Assembly: GCF_014337155.1 (NCBI RefSeq)
Contig: NZ_CP060632.1
Coordinates: forward strand, 2,363,001-2,427,000
Reading direction: 5' to 3'
DNA from: Wujia chipingensis
GTDB taxonomy: Bacteria > Bacillota > Clostridia > Lachnospirales > Lachnospiraceae
Length of the DNA stretch: 64,000 bases
In this document: positions 50,767 through 60,474 of the stretch, piece by piece
Position numbering within the stretch: position 1 is the first letter of the stretch
How the letters are laid out: every line of letters starts with the position of its first letter
Position numbers and translations under genes: made by a program
The notes under the pieces: generated by a model
Told to the model about the DNA's origin: nothing
Database searches by the model: none
The model's input: only the letters and a program-made list of their open reading frames with translations

Positions 50767-51621
50767 TTAGCGGCTGTCACGGTTGCGTTTCCTCTGCAAC
50801 TCACGCTCCAAAAGTTTGATGATGGTTTCCTCCATCTGCTTCGGCGTTGTGTTCTTCGGAAAGTATTTTTTCAGCTTGCTTGTGTTGATTTTCAAGGTTT
50901 CTTTCTGGTTGCCCTTTTCCTCCGTCATAATCGCAAATATCGTATCCATGTCAAGCCGCCCGCTCTGGCTTAACTGTTTCATCCGCTGTGCCTGTGAGAG
51001 TGAGGGCGTTGCTTCTTCGCTCTCCATCGTGGCAAAGAGGTTTTCCTGCTCGTCTTTCTTCAAGAAGGACAGTTCCACCGCAGGCGTGAGGGCGATTTTC
51101 CCCTCGTCCACCATCTGCAAAATCGGCGGTATCAGTTCCGTCAGGCGGATAAAACGCTGCACGGTCATCCTGCCCACGCCGAAGCCCTGTGCCACCTTGT
51201 CGTCCGTCCGCAACTTCGTCACAACTTGTGACGAGGTTAAGTCTGTGCGGAAACCCTGCCGCTTCATGGCTTCGGATTTCATCTTGTAAGCAAACGCCCG
51301 CTCCGATGGCAGGATATTCTCACGCTGCAAATTGCTGTCTACAAGGGTGATGATGGCTCGGTCACGGTCTAAGGGCAGGACAAACGCAGGCACGGTATTT
51401 ATCCCTGCAAGTTCAGAAGCACGGACACGCCGCTGTCCTGCAATCACTTCATAACCGTCCCCGTCCTCTTTCGGGCGTGTGATTATCGGCGTGACAATGC
51501 CAAATTCCTTGATGCTTTCCGCTAACTCTGACAGTGTTTCATCTTCTGCCACATGAAACGGATTGTCGGGGAACGGGTACAAGTCTTTGGTCTTTAACAC
51601 CTTAAAATCCTGTTTCTTCAT
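50767..51621 (-). CDS. parB: ParB/Spo0J-family partition protein
   Basis: 284 residues. Box I and II are clear (PIITRPKEDGDGYEVIAGQR, RVRASELAGI; LQRENILPSERAFAYKMKSE) and the helix-turn-helix is FGVGRMTVQRFIRLTELIPP. The N-terminal box would now be expected to bind CTP. No ParA partner was seen, a frequent situation on integrative elements. It follows the MobV gene after eight bases. Confidence 0.92.
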   Translation of the reverse strand: MKKQDFKVLKTKDLYPFPDNPFHVAEDETLSELAESIKEFGIVTPIITRPKEDGDGYEVIAGQRRVRASELAGINTVPAFVLPLDRDRAIITLVDSNLQRENILPSERAFAYKMKSEAMKRQGFRTDLTSSQVVTKLRTDDKVAQGFGVGRMTVQRFIRLTELIPPILQMVDEGKIALTPAVELSFLKKDEQENLFATMESEEATPSLSQAQRMKQLSQSGRLDMDTIFAIMTEEKGNQKETLKINTSKLKKYFPKNTTPKQMEETIIKLLERELQRKRNRDSR

Positions 51622-51629
51622 TCACATAT

Positions 51630-52595
51630 CTACCTTTCTTTCGCTCTGCTTCTATGATTTTTCTGCAATTCTTCCAACACTTCGGGCGGTATTTTTGACA
51701 GCAGCCGCCCCATCTGCTCGTTGGTTCTCTGCAATTCAAATATCTTCTGATTCGCTTTCTGCACCTTTAGTTCCTGCTCGTACTTTTCATCACGCATACG
51801 CCCCGCATAGTCTGATTCCTGCCCAATTCTCTCTTTCAAACTGTCGATATACGCCTGCTGTTTCCCGATTTCCTTAGAGAATTTCTCCACGTCTGGCAGC
51901 CATGCAGAGAGTAAATCTAACGCTTTATCCCTTTTCTTCCCTGCGTTAAAGGCGTTGATGTCGGATAGGGCAGACACGATTTCTTCATACTGTTTATCAA
52001 GCCTGCCGCCTAATTTATAGAGCCATGTGGGGACGTGTTTCCGCTTGGTTTCCATTGAGGACTGCCCCCGTTCAAGCTGATTCCACCGTGAGGACATCCG
52101 CTCATGGTAGGCGGTCTGCCACTCGGATAATGATTTCTGGTTGCCTAAGATAGCTTTCGCTGACAGCTTATTGTCTGGCGTAATCGGCACAAAGCAGAGG
52201 TGCATATGGGGCGTTCTCTCGTCCATATGGACGACAGCGGAGAGGATATTCTGCTTTCCAACACGCTCCGAAATGAAGTCAAGAGCCGTCTGGAAATACG
52301 CTTTTTGTTCTTCGGGCGGTAACTGGTTCATAAATTCTGGTGAAGCTGTGATGAGCGTTTCCACCATCATCACGCTGTCTTTCCTTGTCCTGCACCCCGC
52401 TTCGGCTACCATGCGGTTAATCTCTTTCTTGTAGGTGTACTTTGGTGGTGCTATGAGATGGTAATTGTTTTTAGAGCGTTCCATATCTATATCTGGGTTG
52501 CTTTTGTAGGCTTCTTTCTTCCGCTCGTTGTGGCGTTCACAAGCCGCAACGCCGCCCGCTTTTCGTTTCTGGAAACGCAGGATTGCATAAGGCAT
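51630..52595 (-). CDS. MobV-family relaxase (Pre/Mob)
   Basis: 321 residues from the ATG at 52595 (AAGGAGG); the longer frame upstream is non-coding repeat DNA. Motif I PYAILRFQKRKAGGVAACER and the His motif VVHMDERTPHMHLCFVPI are those of MobV relaxases such as pMV158 MobM. A coiled-coil tail follows. It would nick at the oriT found 290 bases upstream and make element A mobilizable by a helper conjugation system. Confidence 0.93.
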   Translation of the reverse strand: MPYAILRFQKRKAGGVAACERHNERKKEAYKSNPDIDMERSKNNYHLIAPPKYTYKKEINRMVAEAGCRTRKDSVMMVETLITASPEFMNQLPPEEQKAYFQTALDFISERVGKQNILSAVVHMDERTPHMHLCFVPITPDNKLSAKAILGNQKSLSEWQTAYHERMSSRWNQLERGQSSMETKRKHVPTWLYKLGGRLDKQYEEIVSALSDINAFNAGKKRDKALDLLSAWLPDVEKFSKEIGKQQAYIDSLKERIGQESDYAGRMRDEKYEQELKVQKANQKIFELQRTNEQMGRLLSKIPPEVLEELQKNHRSRAKER

Positions 52596-53119
52596 AGGCG
52601 GATTCCTCCTTTCTTTCGGCGGGTGACCGTCCTTTGGGGTGACAGCGGTGACGGTGGTGACAGCAGTTTTGGGATACCCCCTGCCGACTGCCGCAACTGT
52701 CACCCTCACCCCCTGCATGACGGTCATGTCGATGATGACGGTGTTTTTGGGATACCCCCCTCGCAAGAGCCGTCACCGTCATGCCGCCATTCTTTTATCC
52801 GAAGCCGTAAGGCGTAGGATAGCAGGGCACAGCCCTGCCTTAAGGGAGTCCAGAGGGAACGTCTGGCACACGACTTTGCAGGGCAAAGTGTAGTGTGTTA
52901 CACCCTGTAAACGCAGTCGGAAAAATCGGAATGATTTTTCTGACCGCAGGGGTGGTTTTACACGACCGAAAAGGGCGAGTAAATCTCACGCCTGCATTTT
53001 GCGTTTACGGGGTGTTCTCCCGTAGGGATGACAGCGGCAGGGTATCCTAAAATCACTGTCACCACCGTCACTGCTGTCACCCGCAGGGCAGAGCCGCCAG
53101 CTTTACATGGCTTTAAGCG
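52596..53119. other. Non-coding control region of element A with iteron-like repeats
   Basis: About 520 bases between relaxase and RepA. TTGGGATACCCCC-type motifs occur four times (two per orientation), next to several TGTCACCACCGTCAC-type runs. A GTCGGAAAAATC/GATTTTTCTGAC hairpin lies at 52917-52943, and CACCCTGTAAACGCA pairs with TGCGTTTACGGGGTG over about 100 bases. It likely combines oriT and a RepA-dependent replication origin. Confidence 0.65.
52884..52905 (+). other. pMV158-type oriT of element A
   Basis: CAAAGTGTAGTGTGTTACAC matches the MobV nick region AGTATAGTG/TGTTATACT, including the short GTGTA/TACAC inverted repeat. The nick is expected between TAGTG and TGTTA (52895/52896). 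Confidence 0.78.
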
Positions 53120-54145
53120 TCAATGACAGTAACAGGGGGGTATCCTAATATCGCTGTCACCACCATCACCGCTGTCACCCGCCCTCCTTGCAAGGGCAAT
53201 CCGCCTGCCGTCTTTCCTGCGGCTGTACTGGTAGCAGATACGGTTCTCGCTTAAAAATGTGGTGCGGTATTCATTCAGCCATTTCGTAATCACCGTGGGT
53301 ATGGTTTCCGTTTCCCCCATAGCGGCTAACAGTTCCGTTGCCGTGCCTATCCATTCTTCCTTATCCCTCATAAAATCCACCAACCGAAAAAGGACATCTG
53401 GTATCGTTTCTTTCGCAAGCTGCTCCTGCGTTTTCCGCTCCACAAGCTCCCAACGGCAATCACGGAAACGCAGCGTGTATTCCTGATAAGGCGTGTCCCT
53501 GCCCGTCACATACAGCTTGGCGGTGTCAGACGCACGTTTCTCCTTTTCCAGAACAAAGGTAGCGTCCGCACTCCCCGTTAATCCTGTCGTCCCAGACACC
53601 TTGTTGAACACGTCGCTGTCATTCTGCTTTCGGATGTGGTGTACGACAATGACCGCCAGAGAGTGCCTGTCGGCAAAGTCTTTGATGAGGGAGATGTCCC
53701 CATAGTCGCTTGCATAGGCATTGTCTTTTGAAGCTGTACGGACTTTCTGCAAGGTATCAATGACAATGAGCCTGCTGTCTGGGTAATCTTTCAGATAATC
53801 TTCAAGCTGCACGATAAGACCGTCTGACAGCTTGCAGCTTGCCACGGCAAAGTGGAGCCGCCCGCTTGCTTCGTCCGTCAAACGAAATAACCTGTCCTGT
53901 ATGCGGCAGAACGTGTCCTCAAGGCAGAGGTAAAGCACATCGCCCTCCATTGTCGGCATATCCCATAAAGGGATTCCCTGCGACACGCATAAGCATAGCT
54001 TCAGCATGAGCCAGCTTTTGCCTATCTTCTGTGAGCCGCAGAACAGCGATAAGCCTGTCGGGATAAGGCTGTCCACCACAAAGGATGGTTTCTCAAGCGG
54101 TTCATAAAGGAGCGTTTCGGCGTTGACTGTCTGTAACTTCTGCAT
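53120..54145 (-). CDS. RepA-like hexameric helicase/AAA ATPase
   Basis: 341 residues. Walker A GSQKIGKSWLMLKL, Walker B SRLIVIDTLQKV, and VIVVHHIRKQ then GSADATFVLEKE place it among RSF1010 RepA-like helicases. The C-terminal third is a winged-helix-like extension. On mobilizable elements it may support autonomous replication of the excised circle. The last residues run into the repeat region. Confidence 0.88.
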   Translation of the reverse strand: MQKLQTVNAETLLYEPLEKPSFVVDSLIPTGLSLFCGSQKIGKSWLMLKLCLCVSQGIPLWDMPTMEGDVLYLCLEDTFCRIQDRLFRLTDEASGRLHFAVASCKLSDGLIVQLEDYLKDYPDSRLIVIDTLQKVRTASKDNAYASDYGDISLIKDFADRHSLAVIVVHHIRKQNDSDVFNKVSGTTGLTGSADATFVLEKEKRASDTAKLYVTGRDTPYQEYTLRFRDCRWELVERKTQEQLAKETIPDVLFRLVDFMRDKEEWIGTATELLAAMGETETIPTVITKWLNEYRTTFLSENRICYQYSRRKDGRRIALARRAGDSGDGGDSDIRIPPCYCH

Positions 54146-54774
54146 GGCTTTCCTCCTTTCGGGCGGTGTCTTTGTTTTCGTTGCACATAGGCGTTGACCT
54201 CCTTAAAAATAGATTTACTCCCACGGAAAAAAGTGAGAGTATGTAATGCCGCCAATCCCACACAAATAAAAAACAGATTTCTTTTTCGGGCGGTGTCGGT
54301 CACGGTTGGAGATATTTCTTCAATTTCCGCCTTTACTTTCTCCTTTGCAATCGCAACAGATTTCTGTATTGCCGAAGCGGTGCAATGCTCCATAGCGGCG
54401 ATTTGGTAAAAATTGAACTCATACTCGTAGTAGAGCAGGAAACGCCGCCTTTGTATCTCTGGAAGGCTCCCAACCGCCTTATAGAGCGTTTCATTCCGTT
54501 CTTCCTCAACCATGCGTTCATCAAGGCTCTTAGGCACACGCAACGCCCGTCTGTAAAGGGTTTCGTCCCATACCTCGTTAAACTCCCTGTGCCGCTCGTC
54601 CCATTAGAAAAGATTCCTGTTCCTGCGCTCCATCTGCCGAAACTCCATAAAGAACTGTTCCGACACTTCCAACTCGTGGGATTTGCCCTGCCCGTCCTTA
54701 AAGCTGATAAAATACCTTGTGCCGCTTTCCGTGGATTCCTCCCGAAGCGTGTATGCCTTAACCCTGTATGCCAT
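54022..54774 (-). pseudogene. Sigma-70-like regulator with an in-frame stop
   Basis: From the ATG at 54774 the frame reads MAYRVKAYTLREESTESGTR to MERRNRNLF and a TAA at 54604, then continues in the same frame as WDERHREFNEVWDETLYRRA, LRVPKSLDERMVEEERN and the region-4 helix FNFYQIAAMEHCTASAIQKS. Relatives are one continuous protein of about 155 residues. The TAA could be a point mutation. The far C-terminus is also unlike relatives and extends over the repA start. Confidence 0.78.
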
Positions 54775-54857
54775 CCTGTTGTCCTCCTGCAAAAAATGAG
54801 TGAGGGGATTTCCATCCCTCACCCAGTAGCCCGCAGGATGGCAGGCTGTTTTAGAAG

Positions 54858-55283
54858 CTATAAAATTTTCCGCAGCTTCTTCCGCAGATGGTCTAACCTC
54901 GCATAGATGGCACCAGTCGTCAAAGGCACAAGCGGGGCAATCTCCTTTGTGGAATACCCCTGCATTTTCAGCAGGACGATTTTCAAGGTACGCCCGTCCA
55001 CCGTGACTAATACTTGATAGAGATTTTCGCTCTCAATCTCTTCCAGTAACTCCGCAACCGTACCCACTTCCGCCTGCCGCTCCCTGCCTGCCATGTCCTC
55101 AAGATATTCCGCAACGTCATTCGTCCATCGGTAAAACCGCCTGTTGGAATTGAAGTCTGCCCTGTCCGCCATGCGTATCTGCTCAATGGTCGCTTCATCA
55201 ACGCCGCACTCACGCAGCAGCTTTTCCTCCGCTTCTTTCCAGATACGCCATTTCCTGTCCTCCCGTCCGTGGTTGTATGCCAT
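54858..55283 (-). CDS. Sigma region-4-like regulator
   Basis: 141 residues from the ATG at 55283 (GGAGG). ERQAEVGTVAELLEEIESEN, QVLVTVDGRTLKIVLLKMQG, YSTKEIAPLVPLTTGAIYAR, LDHLRKKLRK is a compact region-4 helix-turn-helix. One of three sigma-like genes in a row. Likely controls transfer or excision genes. Confidence 0.8.
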   Translation of the reverse strand: MAYNHGREDRKWRIWKEAEEKLLRECGVDEATIEQIRMADRADFNSNRRFYRWTNDVAEYLEDMAGRERQAEVGTVAELLEEIESENLYQVLVTVDGRTLKIVLLKMQGYSTKEIAPLVPLTTGAIYARLDHLRKKLRKIL

Positions 55284-55377
55284 TCTTACTTCCTCCAATC
55301 AGAATTGATTGAGAGGGCAGAGAAAAGCCCCCTCATCTTCCCAAAGGAAAAAACAAGGGGGCTGAACGCCTTAAATT

Positions 55378-55890
55378 TTAATTTTCTATTATCTTTCTTA
55401 GTTTTATTAGGATTCTGGCTTTGCGTTTGTTTACAACGCTCTGGGTTATGCCCAACCTCGCCCCGACTTCACGCTCGGAAAGTCCGTCAAAAAAGATTGC
55501 CTGTATCAGCTCCTGTTCACTATCCGACAGCAAAGGCAGGGCGGCTTTCAGCCTGTCCACCATGACCGCATTGACAACGGTTTCTGCAATGTCCACCGCT
55601 TCATCAGTGATAAAGTCCAGAGGATTCCCCTCGCTGTCCGTAAATCCGTCGAGAGATAGCAGTCTATTCTTTGTATCTAATTTTTGCAGATAACGCCACC
55701 GTTCCTTGTCACGGTAGAAGTCTGTGTATTGCTCCCTCACGACTTCAAGCAGACAGCCTTGAATGGGGATAAACAGCTTGTCCATATAGGTCTGGTCGGA
55801 TTCCCTGCAACGGCAGAACTCCGTGTAGGATAATTCCACATAGCCGCCACTTTCTCTGATATATACCTTTCTTGGTGCATATTTCACCAT
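55378..55890 (-). CDS. Sigma-70-family-like regulator
   Basis: 170 residues from the ATG at 55890 (GGGAGG). N-terminal unknown part (RKVYIRESGGYVELSYTEFC), then ALPLLSDSEQELIQAIFFDG, LSEREVGARLGITQSVVNKR, KARILIKLRKI is region 4. First of the three sigma-like genes downstream of the tetracycline genes. Confidence 0.85.
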   Translation of the reverse strand: MVKYAPRKVYIRESGGYVELSYTEFCRCRESDQTYMDKLFIPIQGCLLEVVREQYTDFYRDKERWRYLQKLDTKNRLLSLDGFTDSEGNPLDFITDEAVDIAETVVNAVMVDRLKAALPLLSDSEQELIQAIFFDGLSEREVGARLGITQSVVNKRKARILIKLRKIIEN

Positions 55891-56486
55891 AAATACCTCC
55901 CATCTGAATTTTTGAAATGTAAAAAATCCAGATGGAGAGGCGGAGAACGACACCGCATATCAGAAACAGCCCTACGGCACTTTCCAACAAAAATCGACAA
56001 AAGAAAAACCGCAAAGGCTCTGTGACCTTTACGGTTATAGGAAATAGTAATTCTATTGTATGGAGATTGTACTTCTACTTTCAAGGTGAGAAGTACCGTT
56101 GCACTGGCAGAAATTTTTTTAACTGGTTTCCTGCCGTTCTCTGATATGCTATGTATTGATAAATTTTGCTTCGTATGAGCAGATAGATAACTGCCCGAAA
56201 AAAGGACATAAAAAAATCCCTCCAAATTTAAAAACAAATTCAGAGGGTAATTTAGGGTATAACAAAATAACCCACCCGAATATCGTTTTTTTTATTTGGT
56301 GAGTTTGTTCTTTCAAATACGAAACAAATGCTCATGTGCGGTAAAGTATCACAAGAAAATTATGTCGAATTGACAGCCGCCTCCGCTATACCGAATAAGG
56401 AAATAAAGAGTCCTCAAATTTTGCGCTACTAAATGAAGACGAGCGGAAGTAATCTCCCGCTCGTCAGTAAACTTAACTATGCCATA
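55891..56486. other. Intergenic region between sigma-like genes and tet(40)
   Basis: About 600 bases with no supported gene. AT-rich, with a TAACCCACC-type segment and the tet(40) terminator at 56438-56465. It should contain the promoter of the sigma-like operon. Confidence 0.6.
56438..56465 (-). terminator. Terminator after tet(40)
   Basis: GACGAGCGG and CCGCTCGTC stem; the T-run on the minus side is moderate (CTTCATTT). Confidence 0.65.
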
Positions 56487-57707
56487 TCAATCCCGCTTCT
56501 TTCCCGCCACCGGCACTAAGAACAGCGCGGGCAACAGCAGGAAAGCGGTACAGACCAGCCCCCAGGGTATGGACACCTGCTGGGCTACCAGCCCCACAAT
56601 AGGCCCGCCGATGATCTGCCCGAAAGAGTCCAGCTGTCCGCTGGTGGAAAAGACTGTGGCGCGCATTTTCTCATCCACATGGTCGTTCATCCAGGCGGCC
56701 AGCACAGGCTCCTTGATGGTGCGCATAAGCCCCGCCAGCAGGAACACCAACAACATGAACCAAAAGCTCCGCCCCACCGCGAAGAGAACCAGGAACAGGA
56801 TATACCCGGCGCTGGTGGACATGACCACACTGGTTCGGCTGACAGTCCCTTTTTTCTCCATGCGGGCGATGAGCAACTGAGAAGCCAGAATACCTAAGCC
56901 GCTGCCGATAAGACTGATAACACCGAACCAAGTGACGCTGTTCAGCGGCCCGATAACGGGTATTACCGTGTCATCCAGAAAATGAGCGGTGGAGAGCCGG
57001 TCAAAGCCTTCACTGGCAAGTCCCCCGCATAGTGTGATTGCTAAGAGCGCCAGCAACACAGGTGCGCCTTTCACAAAGCCCAGGTTGAGCTTGAACAGGC
57101 AGACAAAGTCTTTAAGCAAGCCCTGCCGTTCCTCAATAGCAGGGGAGAAGTTGGTTTCTGGCATGATGCGACCCAACACCAGCCCCAACAACAAGCACAA
57201 ACTGCCCCCCAAGATGAGAGGCATTTGCAGGTTTATGTTTCCCAGCAGTGTGCCCAGCACCACGCCCAGAACGCCGCCGATTTGCCCCATTTGACTGCCC
57301 CGCAGGAACACCTTGTCTATGGGTTTGTCCTCTTCCTCCGAGGCAATCCACGCCTCCAGAGCGCCGGTGATGAAGGTATCACCGCAACCCCAGACAACCT
57401 GGGCCAGCAGAACCGGCGCGAACCACGGTAGCGCACCCTCCATCAGAAAGCCCAGGCCGTAGAGGAACATTCCAATCAGCACCGAGCGCCGACGGCTATA
57501 CAAATCCGCCACCACACCGGTGGGTATCTCGAACAGAAAGCAGGAGGTCTCCAGAACCGTCCCTACCAGGACAAGCTGGAAAGCATCCAGCTGCACCACC
57601 TCCAGGTGGTACACGATGGAAAGCACTGTGGACATAGAAACCGCCAGGGAACAGACAAATCGGAACAGCAGGTAGACAGAATATGCCTTTGAATTTTTAG
57701 CAAACAT
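56487..57707 (-). CDS. tet(40): Tet(40) tetracycline efflux pump (MFS)
   Basis: 406 residues from the ATG at 57707, the size I recall for Tet(40); the seven-codon extension upstream overlaps the GGAG site. Twelve membrane segments, MFS loop 2-3 motif GVVADLYSRRRSVLIGMFLY. It directly follows tet(O/32/O), the tandem known from human gut clostridia, and begins MFAKNSKAYSVYLLFRFVC. It exports tetracycline by proton antiport. Another MFS exporter is the only serious alternative. Confidence 0.88.
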   Translation of the reverse strand: MFAKNSKAYSVYLLFRFVCSLAVSMSTVLSIVYHLEVVQLDAFQLVLVGTVLETSCFLFEIPTGVVADLYSRRRSVLIGMFLYGLGFLMEGALPWFAPVLLAQVVWGCGDTFITGALEAWIASEEEDKPIDKVFLRGSQMGQIGGVLGVVLGTLLGNINLQMPLILGGSLCLLLGLVLGRIMPETNFSPAIEERQGLLKDFVCLFKLNLGFVKGAPVLLALLAITLCGGLASEGFDRLSTAHFLDDTVIPVIGPLNSVTWFGVISLIGSGLGILASQLLIARMEKKGTVSRTSVVMSTSAGYILFLVLFAVGRSFWFMLLVFLLAGLMRTIKEPVLAAWMNDHVDEKMRATVFSTSGQLDSFGQIIGGPIVGLVAQQVSIPWGLVCTAFLLLPALFLVPVAGKKRD

Positions 57708-57757
57708 GAAGTTACATTCTCCTTTCAAATCTCATTTTATATGACTTTTGCAAGCTG

Positions 57758-59677
57758 TTAAGCTAACTTGTGGAACATATGCCGAACCTTATCTATACGG
57801 CTATTCGGGCGGCGGGGTTGGCAAATAAATTTACCAATAGCTGGCTGGTATCCTTTTAACTCTGTCAAGCAGACTCCCTGCCCATTTGTGAGATAAGTTA
57901 AATCGTTCCTGTATTCTTGAATACATCTAGCAGGGATTTCTCCTTTCAGAATGACCTCGTCATTCTTTATCTGAGTACTTACAATATCTGCACAATACCT
58001 TGGAGCATCATGATACGCCCGTGAGAGATATTCCTGCGGTGCATAAATTTCAAAGTGGAGATATGGCTCTAATAGTTCTGTCCCTGCTTTTTTTAAAGCC
58101 TGCTCCAATACGATAGGGGAAAGCAGCCGAAAGTCTGCGGGGGTACTTACAGGACTATAATACAATCCATATTCAAAACAGATTTTACAGTCTGTCACTT
58201 TCCATCCATACAGCCCCTGCTCGCAGCCATAAAGAACCCCCTCCATAACCGCATTTTGGAACGATTGATTTAAATATCCAAGTGAAACTCTGCTTTCATA
58301 CTGCACTCCGCTTCCAATAGGGAGCGGCTCTATGGACAACCCGACAGAAGCCCAGAAAGGATTTGGCGGGACTTCTATGTGGATGGTATATTCTGCTTTT
58401 CTAAGCGGTCTTTCCATATATATAACAGTAGGCTCTTTTATTTCTGCCTCCACATGATATTTTTCCTCAAGGATGGCACAAATGACTTCCATCTGCACAT
58501 TCCCCAAAAAAGAAAGTATAATCTCATGCGTTGTAGTATCCACATAATATTTTAAAAGAGGGTCTGTATCAGCAATCTCTGCGAGGGCATTTAACAGGGC
58601 TTCCCTTTGCTCCGGCTTTTGCGGCTCTACCGTTGTCCGAAGTAATGGCATGGGATTATCAATCCGTGTTTTGTGAGGCAGGAGTTTTTCATTTCCCAGG
58701 ATATCGTTCAGTTTCAAAGTATCATCAGCTAAAATAACAATTTCTCCCGGACAGGCATGGTCAGCCGGGACGATTTCACCATTTGTCGGAACACACATCT
58801 CTGTGATTTTTATTTTCTCTTTTTCAGATATTCTAATAACATCCCTCAAATGCAATGTTCCGCTATATATACGCACATAAACAAAACGCCGCCTTTTCTC
58901 TGAATATTCAATCTTAAAAACCTGCCCGCATAGTTCAGATTGACCTTCAGGCGTTGATGAATAAAATTTACTGGCAATTACTTCTATAAGCTGCCGAATC
59001 CCCAGATTGTTTTTAGCGCTTCCGTGATAAACGGGAAATAACGTTCCGTTTTGGAATCTCCTGTTTTCTTCCTGTTCCAGTTCTGACATTTTAAACGGTT
59101 TCCCTGACATATATTTCTCTAATAGTTCATCGTTTCCCATAATTACCGCATCCCACTGTTCCATATCGTCATTGTCCGTTACATTTATATGGGGATGCTG
59201 CCCAACCTTTTGCTTCACTATAATTTCCGAAGAAAGCTTTGCTTTCATTTCCCGATATACCATTGGCAAATCAATCCCCTCTTGGTCAATTTTATTGATG
59301 AAAAAAATTGTCGGAATCTTCATTATCTGTAGTGCATGAAACAGTATACGGGTCTGTGCCTGTATGCCATCCTTTGCAGAAACTAATAATACTGCTCCGT
59401 CTAATACGGATAAAGAACGGTATACTTCCGCCAAAAAATCCATATGGCCTGGCGTATCTATAATGTTGACTTTTACATCCTCCCACTGAAAAGATGTCAC
59501 TGCTGTCTGGATAGTGATTCCCCTTTGACGCTCCAAATTCATTGTATCTGTCCTTGTTGTGCCTTCATCTACGCTCCCTAGTTCTGCAATTGCACCACTG
59601 GTATACAATAAACTTTCCGTTAATGTTGTCTTTCCTGCGTCAACGTGAGCCAGAATGCCTAAGTTAATTATTTTCAT
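57758..59677 (-). CDS. tet(O/32/O): Mosaic tetracycline ribosomal protection protein Tet(O/32/O)
   Basis: 639 residues with the elongation-factor G-domain motifs [16 protein letters not shown] and NKID. It displaces tetracycline from the ribosome. The N-terminal ~294 and C-terminal ~260 residues follow Tet(O); residues ~295-375 ([20 protein letters not shown] to EIADTDPLL) follow Tet(32)/Tet(W) type, so it is a mosaic. The neighbour tet(40) fits the O/32/O type. A leader peptide and terminator precede it. Confidence 0.93.
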   Translation of the reverse strand: MKIINLGILAHVDAGKTTLTESLLYTSGAIAELGSVDEGTTRTDTMNLERQRGITIQTAVTSFQWEDVKVNIIDTPGHMDFLAEVYRSLSVLDGAVLLVSAKDGIQAQTRILFHALQIMKIPTIFFINKIDQEGIDLPMVYREMKAKLSSEIIVKQKVGQHPHINVTDNDDMEQWDAVIMGNDELLEKYMSGKPFKMSELEQEENRRFQNGTLFPVYHGSAKNNLGIRQLIEVIASKFYSSTPEGQSELCGQVFKIEYSEKRRRFVYVRIYSGTLHLRDVIRISEKEKIKITEMCVPTNGEIVPADHACPGEIVILADDTLKLNDILGNEKLLPHKTRIDNPMPLLRTTVEPQKPEQREALLNALAEIADTDPLLKYYVDTTTHEIILSFLGNVQMEVICAILEEKYHVEAEIKEPTVIYMERPLRKAEYTIHIEVPPNPFWASVGLSIEPLPIGSGVQYESRVSLGYLNQSFQNAVMEGVLYGCEQGLYGWKVTDCKICFEYGLYYSPVSTPADFRLLSPIVLEQALKKAGTELLEPYLHFEIYAPQEYLSRAYHDAPRYCADIVSTQIKNDEVILKGEIPARCIQEYRNDLTYLTNGQGVCLTELKGYQPAIGKFICQPRRPNSRIDKVRHMFHKLA

Positions 59678-59718
59678 GTGATTTTCCTCCTATCAACACC
59701 CAAAAAAGGGCATAAAAA

Positions 59719-59750
59719 TACCCAGTGATAAATACTCCTATCACTGGGTA
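59719..59750 (-). terminator. Attenuator terminator in the tet leader
   Basis: TACCCAGTGATA and TATCACTGGGTA, a perfect 12-bp stem followed by TTTTT, just before the tet(O/32/O) start. Confidence 0.88.
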
Positions 59751-59901
59751 AATAACTCCAATAGCCCCAAAACACTTATATGTTTTCGGGCATATAAAAT
59801 TACATGATAAAAGTATTCTTAAACTGGGTACAAAAAACTAAGCCCCATATTAAAAGTGAAACGGGACTGCTACTTTTTGTTCCCACTATCAAATTGACAG
59901 T

Positions 59902-59925
59902 TTATTTAAGAATACCTTGCCGCAT
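59902..59925 (-). CDS. tet leader peptide MRQGILK
   Basis: Seven codons after AAGGAG. Its coding sequence (GTATTCTTAAA) pairs with a matching TTTAAGAATAC 85 bases later, so ribosome stalling by tetracycline can alter the downstream folds. Confidence 0.75.
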   Translation of the reverse strand: MRQGILK

Positions 59926-59957
59926 ATTTATTAACTCCTTGTATAATACTGAATCTA

Positions 59958-59986
59958 ATTATATTCCTTAACCCTTTATTTGTCAA
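59958..59986 (-). promoter_or_regulatory. Promoter of the tetracycline operon
   Basis: TTGACA, 17-base spacer, TATAAT: a full consensus promoter on the minus strand. Confidence 0.92.
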
Positions 59987-60004
59987 GCTGACAAACTAAA
60001 GCAG

Positions 60005-60030
60005 AAAAAGCGGCAGGATTTCCCCCTGCC
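60005..60030 (-). terminator. Terminator after TnpV
   Basis: GGCAGG and CCTGCC stem followed by TTTTT on the minus strand. Confidence 0.82.
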
Positions 60031-60043
60031 ACTAATCATCTGT

Positions 60044-60418
60044 TTATGCAAAAATAATTTCCTTTTCCACAATCTCCCTCGCACAAGCCCTTATGTTATT
60101 GAGGCATCCTGTCCATTCTAAGGCGTTTTCTGCCTTTAGCTGTTCCGTTATGCCCTGTGCCTGTTTCATACCCTCTATGAGCCTTTCAAAGCGTTCCTGT
60201 GCCTGTCTGTTGATGTCGGCAAGGTAGGCGTTTAGCCTGCCGCTTGTAAGAAGATTGGTGTATGTAACTTTACGGTACTGTTTTAGATAATCTAAATGCC
60301 GTTGCCCCCAGATGCCTATTGCCTGTTCTTCTTCGGCGGGTACAGTTAAGCACGGTATCAAATAATCCCCTTGCCTTTCGTATTTGCCGCCCAGTTCCTC
60401 AAATAATGATTTTGCCAT
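60044..60418 (-). CDS. TnpV-family transposon protein
   Basis: 124 residues. YERQGDYLIPCLTVPAEEEQ, AIGIWGQRHLDYLKQYRKVT, YTNLLTSGRLNAYLADINRQ and the C-terminal IIFA are typical of TnpV from Tn4451-like elements. It is the first gene at the right end of element A. A decayed relative lies at 13087. Function unknown. Confidence 0.9.
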   Translation of the reverse strand: MAKSLFEELGGKYERQGDYLIPCLTVPAEEEQAIGIWGQRHLDYLKQYRKVTYTNLLTSGRLNAYLADINRQAQERFERLIEGMKQAQGITEQLKAENALEWTGCLNNIRACAREIVEKEIIFA

Positions 60419-60474
60419 TGTCTGTTACCTCCACATTCTTTTTTATTTTGAATGTCCGCAAAATCCGTCCTACA

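Noticed and set aside
55932..56144. Plus-strand frame of 70 codons in the 56 kb gap
   Set aside because: No ribosome site or family match; Asn/Arg/Lys composition of AT-rich non-coding DNA.
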